A DNA stretch of 48,459 bases from Anaerolineae bacterium (GTDB taxonomy: Bacteria > Chloroflexota > Anaerolineae > Aggregatilineales > Phototrophicaceae), in the NCBI GenBank assembly GCA_022824365.1, contig JAJEAA010000001.1, positions 1 to 48,459 of the forward strand, in the 5' to 3' direction. The position numbers and the translations under genes were made by a program. The first letter of the stretch is position 1; the number at the start of each line of letters is the position of its first letter. Of this stretch, positions 42,970 to 48,459 are shown piece after piece. The notes under the pieces were generated by a model, which had not been told where the DNA came from, searched no databases, and saw nothing but the letters and a program-made list of their open reading frames with translations.

Positions 42970-44151
42970 ATGCCCCATGACAATCTATTGCGCTGGCGCG
43001 AAGAATTTCCCATTCTCAAACGCTGCAACTATCTCATCAGCAACTCCCTCGGCGCCATGCCCCGCGGCGTATACGACAGCCTAAACAGCTACGCCGATAC
43101 CTGGGCGCAGCAAGGCGTTGCCGCCTGGGGCAGCGGCTGGTTCGAGTTGCCCCAGACCGTGGGGGACAAGATCGCCCCGCTAATGGGCGCCGCGCCTGCT
43201 ACTGTGCTCGCGCATCAAAACGCCAGCATCGCCAACAGCATCCTGCTCGGCGGGCTGGACTTCAGCGACCCCAAACGAGACAAGGTCGTCATCACCGAGT
43301 TGGACTTCCCCAGCGATGTCTACGCCCTGCGCAGTTGGCTGCCCGACCACATGCGGGTGCATACGATCCGCTCCCGCGATGGCATCAGCATCGACATCGA
43401 CGAGCTGCTCGACGCCATCGACGAGCGTACGCGTCTCGTCAGCACCTCGCATGTGCTTTTCCGCAGCGCCTTCATCATGCCGGCCGAAGCCATCACAGCC
43501 AAGGCGCACAGCGTCGGCGCGCAAGTCTTATTCAACGGTTATCACAGCGTCGGCGTCATCCCCGTCGATGTGAGCGCCTGGAATGTCGACTTCTACATCG
43601 GCGGCGTCCTCAAATGGCTTTGCGGCGGACCGGGCGGCGTTTTCATGTACGTGCGCCCCGACCTGCTGCCAACTTTGCATCCGAAAGTGACCGGCTGGTT
43701 CGCCAGCCGCGCCCCCTTCGCCTTTGATGTGGAGAAGCTGGACCTGCGCGAGGACGCCTACCGCCTCATGAACGGCACGCCCGGCATCGCCTCCCTGCAC
43801 GCCATCCAGCCGGGCGTCGATATCATCGCCGAAATTGGCGTGCCTGCCATCCGCGAGAAATCAATGCGGCTGACAGCGCTGATCATTGAGTTGGCCGACG
43901 AAATGGGTTACGAGGTAATCTCGCCCCGCGATGTCGAGCAGCGAGCGGGCACGGTGACGGTCAAGCCGCCGCATGCCTGGGAAGTATCTTGCGAGTTGCT
44001 GGCGCGGGACATCATGATCGACTTCCGACCGCAGGCGGGCATCCGCATCGCGCCGCATTTCTACAATTCCGAGGCGGAAGTGCGGACGGCGCTGATGGCC
44101 ATCGGCGAGATCCTGGCCGATGGCAGTTGGCAGCGACATCGGCAGAGTTAG
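42970..44151 (+). CDS. Class V aminotransferase / kynureninase-like PLP enzyme
   Basis: 393 residues from ATG 42970 (ATG 42937, 11 codons earlier, is possible but has no ribosome binding site). Fold-type I PLP protein of aminotransferase class V, close to kynureninase-like sequences: LISNSLGAMPRGV opening, AHQNASIANSILL, ITELDFPSDVYALRSW. The Schiff-base Lys is Lys215 in YIGGVLKWLCGGPGG. The usual Asp that contacts the PLP ring nitrogen, in motifs such as DGAH or DGYH, is Asn189 here (FNGYHSVG). A loss of that Asp normally weakens PLP chemistry, so the reaction may be unusual. It stands between the GT2 pair and the luciferase-like gene on the same strand; substrate unknown. Confidence 0.85.
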   Translation: MPHDNLLRWREEFPILKRCNYLISNSLGAMPRGVYDSLNSYADTWAQQGVAAWGSGWFELPQTVGDKIAPLMGAAPATVLAHQNASIANSILLGGLDFSDPKRDKVVITELDFPSDVYALRSWLPDHMRVHTIRSRDGISIDIDELLDAIDERTRLVSTSHVLFRSAFIMPAEAITAKAHSVGAQVLFNGYHSVGVIPVDVSAWNVDFYIGGVLKWLCGGPGGVFMYVRPDLLPTLHPKVTGWFASRAPFAFDVEKLDLREDAYRLMNGTPGIASLHAIQPGVDIIAEIGVPAIREKSMRLTALIIELADEMGYEVISPRDVEQRAGTVTVKPPHAWEVSCELLARDIMIDFRPQAGIRIAPHFYNSEAEVRTALMAIGEILADGSWQRHRQS

Positions 44152-44183
44152 ATTGATCTAGCAACCTGAAACGGAGACCGAAT

Positions 44184-45113
44184 ATGACGCAAATCGGCAT
44201 CATGATTGAAGGGCAGGACGGCTTGAACTGGGCGCGTTGGCAGCGCTTGCTGCGGACGGCTGAGGACTGCGGCTATCAATCTGTCTTCCGCAGCGATCAT
44301 TTCACCAACCCCGAGGGCGAGGACAAGGATTCGCTCGAGTTGTGGATATCGCTGGCTTACGCCGCTTCGCATACCAGCCGCATCGAGTTTGGTCCGCTGG
44401 TGGCGCCGGTGACCTTTCGACACCCCAGCATGAACGCGCGTTACGCGGCGGCGGTTGATGACCTCAGCGGCGGCCGCTTGGTGCTGGGCATGGGCGCTGG
44501 CTGGCAAGAGCGCGAGCACCAGAAATTCGGCCTCGCCTTTTATGACTTCCCCAGGCGCTATGCCATGCTGGAAGAATCGCTGGAGTTGACGCGGCTCTTG
44601 CTGCGGAGCGATACGCCCAGCGATTTCCAAGGCGCGCATTACCAGCTTGCCGACGCCATACTGCTGCCGCGGCCCGCGCGGCCCGGCGGTCCCCCAATTC
44701 TCATCGGCGGCAACGGACCCAAACGCACCCTGCCCCTGGCGGCGAAGTACGCCGACGAATGGAACGCGGTCTATCTGAACCTGCCGACCTACCGCGAGCG
44801 GCGCGCGCTGATGGAAACTTATTTGGGAGCGCAGGGACGGGCGGCGGAGGCGATCAAGTATTCGCTGATGACGCGCGTCATCTACCGGTCCACCCAGGCG
44901 CAGCTTGATAGCTTCCTGGCGGCGCAAGGCTTGGACGCAGCGAGCCTGAAGGACCGCGGCTTGATCGTGGGCACGGCGGCTGAAGTGGTGGATCAACTGG
45001 GCGCGCTGGTCGAAGCCGGCGTCGAGCGCTTCATGCTGCAGTGGATTGAACTGGATGATATCGAGAACCTGGAATTGCTGGCTCGCGACGTGCTGCCGCA
45101 GTTTTCGGATTAA
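44184..45113 (+). CDS. LLM-class (luciferase-like, probably F420-dependent) oxidoreductase
   Basis: 309 residues from ATG 44184, with GGAG 6 nt upstream. It is a bacterial luciferase-fold TIM barrel of the F420-dependent class: IGIMIEGQDGLNWARWQRLLRTAEDCGYQSVFRSDHF, then RIEFGPLVAPVTFRHPSMNARYAAAVDDLSGGRLVLGMGAGW, a near textbook match, and PPILIGGNGPKRTLPLAAKYADEWN. Such enzymes reduce or oxidise small molecules with F420 (or sometimes FMN) in the cytoplasm. If F420 is the cofactor, the organism must make it, which is compatible with Chloroflexota. The gene follows the class V PLP gene by 32 nt and may share its transcript; it converges on the epimerase gene. Confidence 0.9.
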   Translation: MTQIGIMIEGQDGLNWARWQRLLRTAEDCGYQSVFRSDHFTNPEGEDKDSLELWISLAYAASHTSRIEFGPLVAPVTFRHPSMNARYAAAVDDLSGGRLVLGMGAGWQEREHQKFGLAFYDFPRRYAMLEESLELTRLLLRSDTPSDFQGAHYQLADAILLPRPARPGGPPILIGGNGPKRTLPLAAKYADEWNAVYLNLPTYRERRALMETYLGAQGRAAEAIKYSLMTRVIYRSTQAQLDSFLAAQGLDAASLKDRGLIVGTAAEVVDQLGALVEAGVERFMLQWIELDDIENLELLARDVLPQFSD

Positions 45114-45130
45114 CTACGAGGGCGCAACCC

Positions 45131-46153
45131 CTAATTCGGAATCTGATCAATCGCCTCGCCACGCTCGTAGGCCAGCGCCGTCTCGACCATCTTGTCAAAG
45201 GTGTATTGCGGATTGTAGCCCAGCATGTCGCGCGCCTTTTCATTCGAGGCTTTGGCGCCCCGGAAGAAGGGCAGCGTCACCTCCCGGTAGGGTCTGCCGG
45301 TGGCGTCAGCCAGGATGCGCGCCGCATCCGCGTAGGAGACCGCCGGCGGTCCCGTCATATTGAAAGCCTCGCCGATAGCCGCCTCGCTCTCCAGCGCCAG
45401 CATAGTTCCCGCCACCGTATCGCGCACATCCTGCACCACCTGTTGCCAGGGATTGCCCTCCGGATCGCTCACCGCGCAGACGGCATCCGGCGTCTCCAGC
45501 AACTGGCTCATGATCGCCTTGGTCTCGTCGATATGTTCCGCGCCGAACCAGGGGATGCGCTTCTTGGCCAGCGTCAATTCGATGAAATAATTCAACGACG
45601 CCGGGTTGAGCATGCTCAGCACCTCGTTGGCGGCTTTGATTGAGCTATAGCGCAGGATCGTCACCGGCAGGCCGTATTCACGCATGTACGATAAACAGAT
45701 CTCCTCGGACAAGAGCTTGGTCAAGGCGTAGATATCGATCGGCGCTTGCGGACTATCTTCATCAAATGTGACTTGCGTCGTGACGAAGGGATTGTAGGTC
45801 TGGTAGGTGCTGGCGAAGACGAAGCGTTTGAGCGGCGCGCTTGACATCAGCGCCCCTTCCAGCAGACTGAGAGTGGCTCGCGTGTTGACATCGAGCATGC
45901 GCTCCGACGGGTCGCTCCCCTGCGGGATCTGCGCTGCCTGATGGATGATGATATCCACGCCATCGGCGGCTGCCCGAACCCGCTCGGCATCGGCCATATC
46001 CGCTTCCATGATCTCCACGCCCAGCCGCGCCGCCTTGCCCGCTTGCGGGTCGCCCGGCATGACCAGCCCGCGGATTTCATAACCCCGCCCCTTCATCACA
46101 TGGGCGAGGTTGGCGCCCACGCGACCGCTTATGCCGGTAATCAATGCCTTCAT
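45131..46153 (-). CDS. NAD-dependent epimerase/dehydratase (extended SDR)
   Basis: 340 residues from ATG 46153. The N-terminal Rossmann motif is TGISGRVG (Gly7, Gly10, Gly13), and the catalytic pair is Tyr142 and Lys146 in IYALTKLL, with Ser/Thr in FASTYQTY upstream. This is the extended short-chain dehydrogenase family that epimerises, dehydrates or oxidises nucleotide-sugars or related substrates. RYSSIKAANEVL and NMTGPPAVSYADAARIL mark the substrate-binding half. No neighbours on its strand help to name the substrate. It ends 17 nt from the convergent luciferase-like gene. Assignment to the family is firm, the reaction is not. Confidence 0.9.
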   Translation of the reverse strand: MKALITGISGRVGANLAHVMKGRGYEIRGLVMPGDPQAGKAARLGVEIMEADMADAERVRAAADGVDIIIHQAAQIPQGSDPSERMLDVNTRATLSLLEGALMSSAPLKRFVFASTYQTYNPFVTTQVTFDEDSPQAPIDIYALTKLLSEEICLSYMREYGLPVTILRYSSIKAANEVLSMLNPASLNYFIELTLAKKRIPWFGAEHIDETKAIMSQLLETPDAVCAVSDPEGNPWQQVVQDVRDTVAGTMLALESEAAIGEAFNMTGPPAVSYADAARILADATGRPYREVTLPFFRGAKASNEKARDMLGYNPQYTFDKMVETALAYERGEAIDQIPN

Positions 46154-46389
46154 GATGTCGCTCCCTCCAAATACCGCAAACCCTTAGGTTCAAGCCCGTC
46201 CGGCAAGTATACTCGCTTCTGCTGCCAGCGGGCGAACGTCAGCCTTCCCGGAAGTAGTGAATTGTGAATATAACGACCAATAATTCTGTCTCAGGAAAAC
46301 ACTGATCTAGGGACGACTCTGTGAGGCGCCGGCGTCCGGCTCAACGTGGTATACTCTGCCGATGCAATTTTGAGACGAGGACAAAGACA

Positions 46390-47532
46390 ATGACCGCAGC
46401 CGACAACCAACGCATACTAACTTACTTAAGCGATCACATCGACGATATGGTCAGGAACCTGAGACGCTTCATAGAATTGGAATCGCCAACCTCCTGCAAA
46501 TCGGCGGTGGATGCCTTCGGGGCTGCTCTCGCGGATGAGTTGCGCGGTTTGGGCGGCGCGGTCGAGCTGATCCCTAAGGACGAAGTCGGCGATGTCATCC
46601 GCGCGCGCTGGAACCCGGGCGCTGGCGGCGTCGCTATCCTCAGCCACATGGACACGGTCTGGGATGTCGGCACGGTGGCGGGCCGGCCGACGCGCATCGA
46701 GGGCGATCGCATCTATGGGGTTGGCGCGATGGATATGAAAGGCGGGATCGTGATTGCGCTTTGGGCGCTGCGAGCCTTGCGGGCGCTGGATTTATTCCCG
46801 CAGCAGCCCATCACCTACCTGCTCAATTCGGACGAAGAGACCGGCAGCCGCCACTCGGCCGCCGAGATCGAGGCGGAAGCGCTTGCGCACAAGGTTGTCT
46901 TCGTCACCGAACCGCCGCAGGATGGCGCCTACAAGACCGAGCGCAAGGGCGTCAGCCATTACACGATTACTGCCAAAGGCCGGGCGGCCCACTCCGGCGC
47001 CGACCACGCCCGCGGCGTCAACGCGATTGAGGAGATGGCGCATCAGATTCTGGCGGTGCAAGCGCTGACGAATTACGACATCGGCACGACAGCGAACGTC
47101 GGTGTCATCAGCGGCGGGACGCGCCCGAATGTAGTGCCGGCGGAAGCACGGGTCGAGATAAACGTGCGGGCGACCACCAAGGCGAATCAGCAAGCGATTC
47201 ACCAACAAATCATGGGCTTAAAAGCGCGGCATCCGGAAGCGAAGCTGCTTGTTGAAGGCGGGGTTGGCGTGCCGCCGATGGAGCGAACGCCGGAAATCGC
47301 GGCTCTCTTCAAGCGGGCGCAGGCGCTGGCGGCGGAGATGGGCATCACGCTGGAAGAAGGCAGCACCGGCGGCGGCTCCGATGGCAACAAGACAGCCGCG
47401 CTTGGCGTGCCGACCCTGGATGGCATGGGCATCGTCGGCGATGGCGGGCACGCAGTCACCGAGTATGGCGAGATTTCGTCGCTGCCTGAGCGCGCGGCCA
47501 TCATGGCGGCCATGCTGCGCGAGCGGCTGTAG
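46390..47532 (+). CDS. M20-family metallopeptidase (glutamate carboxypeptidase-like)
   Basis: 380 residues from ATG 46390, with GAGGA upstream; the earlier frame-open region has no site. It is a zinc-dependent M20 peptidase: His86 and Asp88 in LSHMDTVWD, Asp115 in GAMDMKGG, Glu149/Glu150 in NSDEETGS, Glu174 in VTEP, and a late His in GDGGHAVTEYG. The central dimerisation domain is recognisable (HYTITAKGRAAHSGADHARGVNAIEEMA). Such enzymes split C-terminal Glu from folate or peptides, or deacylate amino acids, in the cytoplasm or outside; no signal peptide is seen here. It is 23 nt upstream of the SDR gene. The 236-nt stretch between this gene and the divergent epimerase holds a TATACT at 46350 as a possible -10 box. 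Confidence 0.92.
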   Translation: MTAADNQRILTYLSDHIDDMVRNLRRFIELESPTSCKSAVDAFGAALADELRGLGGAVELIPKDEVGDVIRARWNPGAGGVAILSHMDTVWDVGTVAGRPTRIEGDRIYGVGAMDMKGGIVIALWALRALRALDLFPQQPITYLLNSDEETGSRHSAAEIEAEALAHKVVFVTEPPQDGAYKTERKGVSHYTITAKGRAAHSGADHARGVNAIEEMAHQILAVQALTNYDIGTTANVGVISGGTRPNVVPAEARVEINVRATTKANQQAIHQQIMGLKARHPEAKLLVEGGVGVPPMERTPEIAALFKRAQALAAEMGITLEEGSTGGGSDGNKTAALGVPTLDGMGIVGDGGHAVTEYGEISSLPERAAIMAAMLRERL

Positions 47533-47555
47533 CATCGCCGGGAGGAGAGGAAAAC

Positions 47556-48245
47556 ATGACGAAGATCGCGCTGGTCACGGGCGCCAACCGGGGCATCGGC
47601 AAAGAAGTCTGCCGGCAATTGGCGCGGCGCGGCTTCACCGTGCTGCTCAGCGGTCGCGACCTCGATAAAGCCAAGGCAGCCGCGGCCGATATCGGCCTGG
47701 CGAATATCACCTCGACGCAATTGGACGTCACCGACGAAGCCAGCATAAACCGTTTGAGTGACGAAGTGGAGCGGCGCTATGGGCGGCTGGATCTGTTGGT
47801 GAACAACGCCGGCGGGCGTTACGACTACTGGCAGAGCGCGCTGGACGCCGATTTCGCCACTGTCCGCGCGGCCGCCGAGACCAACCTCTACGGTCCCTGG
47901 CGCGTGGCGCAGGCTTTTGCCCCGCTGTTGCGGAAGAGCGATCATCCGCGCATCGTCAATGTCAGCAGCGGCGCGGGCGCGCTGAGCAGTCTCGGTAAAG
48001 GACCGCCCGCCTATGTCGTCAGCAAGACCGCGCTGAATGCCCTGACGCTTATGCTGGCGGCGGAGTTGAAAGAAGACGGCGCGCTGGTGAACGCGGTCTG
48101 CCCCGGCTGGGTGGCGACCGACCCCAACAACCCCGGCGGTCGACCGATTCCCGAGGGCGCGGCCGGCATCGTCTGGGCAGCAACCCTGCCAGATGACGGT
48201 CCGACCGGCGGCTTCTTCCGCGACGAGCAGCCGCTGGCTTGGTGA
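47556..48245 (+). CDS. Short-chain dehydrogenase/reductase (classical SDR)
   Basis: 229 residues from ATG 47556, with GGAGGAGAGG upstream. Classical SDR features: the cofactor motif TGANRGIG (8-15), NNAGG, the catalytic Ser in VNVSSGAGAL, and Tyr153 and Lys157 in AYVVSKTALN. CPGWVATDPNNPGG follows, typical of carbonyl-reductase-like SDRs that use NADPH. The protein is cytoplasmic. It may reduce a ketone or aldehyde, but no substrate can be named. It lies 23 nt after the M20 peptidase gene, probably the same transcript, and is followed within 3 nt by the start of an EEP-family gene. Confidence 0.92.
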   Translation: MTKIALVTGANRGIGKEVCRQLARRGFTVLLSGRDLDKAKAAAADIGLANITSTQLDVTDEASINRLSDEVERRYGRLDLLVNNAGGRYDYWQSALDADFATVRAAAETNLYGPWRVAQAFAPLLRKSDHPRIVNVSSGAGALSSLGKGPPAYVVSKTALNALTLMLAAELKEDGALVNAVCPGWVATDPNNPGGRPIPEGAAGIVWAATLPDDGPTGGFFRDEQPLAW

Positions 48246-48248
48246 GCG

Positions 48249-48459
48249 ATGCGCATACTGAATTGGAATACGCAGGCGGACAAGCTGACGCCCGGTTCGG
48301 AAAGATTCAAAAGAGTCCAAGATCATATCGCGGAATTTGACGCGGACATCATCTGCTTGACGGAAGCATATGCCGAATTGATGCCTGGGGATGGACAAAC
48401 GATTACCAGCGAGTTGTCAATTTGGGAACCACATGAGAGTCGAGGCGCGCGAAAAGTTG
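48249..48459 (+). CDS. Endonuclease/exonuclease/phosphatase (EEP) family protein, 5' part
   Basis: The frame from ATG 48249 stays open for 70 codons to the window edge. MRILNWNTQ at the start and FDADIICLTEAYAE after 30 residues are the opening Asn and Glu motifs of the EEP (DNase I-like, Mg-dependent) superfamily. Such proteins cleave nucleic acids, sphingolipids or phosphoinositides, so a precise role cannot be given from the fragment. The ATG lies 3 nt after the SDR stop codon, so the two genes are probably one operon. Confidence 0.7.
   Translation, partial: MRILNWNTQADKLTPGSERFKRVQDHIAEFDADIICLTEAYAELMPGDGQTITSELSIWEPHESRGARKV

Noticed and set aside
42682..42978. Minus-strand reading frame giving a TTENTESTEK-like peptide
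   Set aside because: It is the translation of the CACAGAG-type repeat and the reverse of the second GT2 gene, with no ribosome binding site; a well-known false gene type.

Overview
The window is GC-rich bacterial chromosome with tightly packed genes, many ATGA-type overlaps, Shine-Dalgarno sites before many starts, and some GTG/TTG starts. No rRNA, tRNA, phage, IS element or CRISPR array was found. The gene mix points to a heterotrophic Chloroflexota-like organism (Anaerolineae or a relative): large oligopeptide-type ABC systems linked to glycosidases, araA/araD, an F420-type luciferase-fold enzyme, a long Asp-box (VPS10/BNR) protein and small hairpin repeats. This assignment is an inference from gene content only.

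Layout. (1) 1-3026 (-): two GT39-like membrane glycosyltransferase genes, one cut by the window edge and one interrupted by an in-frame TAG. A third, intact relative lies at 19422-21317. (2) 3241-4086 (+): a sugar isomerase/epimerase-like TIM barrel. (3) 9265-4094 (-): a four-gene operon of imelysin, di-heme oxidoreductase, second imelysin and a vitamin K-dependent gamma-carboxylase-like (HTTM) membrane protein. Three of its genes are joined by 4-bp overlaps. (4) 9492-19035: a DeoR-HTH/LacI-type hybrid regulator divergent from a GH4 glycosidase and a complete Opp-type ABC transporter (ATPase, binding protein, two permeases, ATPase). Together they look like an oligosaccharide (perhaps alpha-galactoside) uptake and use unit. 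A small DUF4870-type membrane protein overlaps its end. (5) 21399-23597 (+): araD and araA without araB. (6) 23845-29805 (+): an APC permease fused to two UspA domains, then a cytosolic-looking Asp-box propeller protein. (7) 34378-29887 (-): a serine beta-lactamase-fold protein, an Opp/Dpp binding protein and two permeases, with no ATPase. (8) 34679-38820 (+): three tandem LivK-like binding proteins with no transporter. (9) 38920-48459: nucleoside hydrolase, HEAT-like and DUF1801 proteins, two GT2 glycosyltransferases, a class V PLP enzyme, a luciferase-like oxidoreductase, an NAD-dependent epimerase, an M20 peptidase, an SDR and the start of an EEP-family protein.

The most notable system is the imelysin/di-heme/gamma-carboxylase-like operon. 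The carboxylase homologue keeps the residues equivalent to human GGCX His160 and Lys218 at the same 58-residue spacing, and its extracytoplasmic domain is also recognisable. A perfect AT-rich palindrome sits just upstream of the operon's candidate promoter. Other points of interest are 29-nt hairpin repeats with constant flanks and co-varying stems, hairpins between binding-protein and permease genes in both Opp systems, promoter-then-hairpin leaders on three genes, and a possible shared AAGCGCTT operator.
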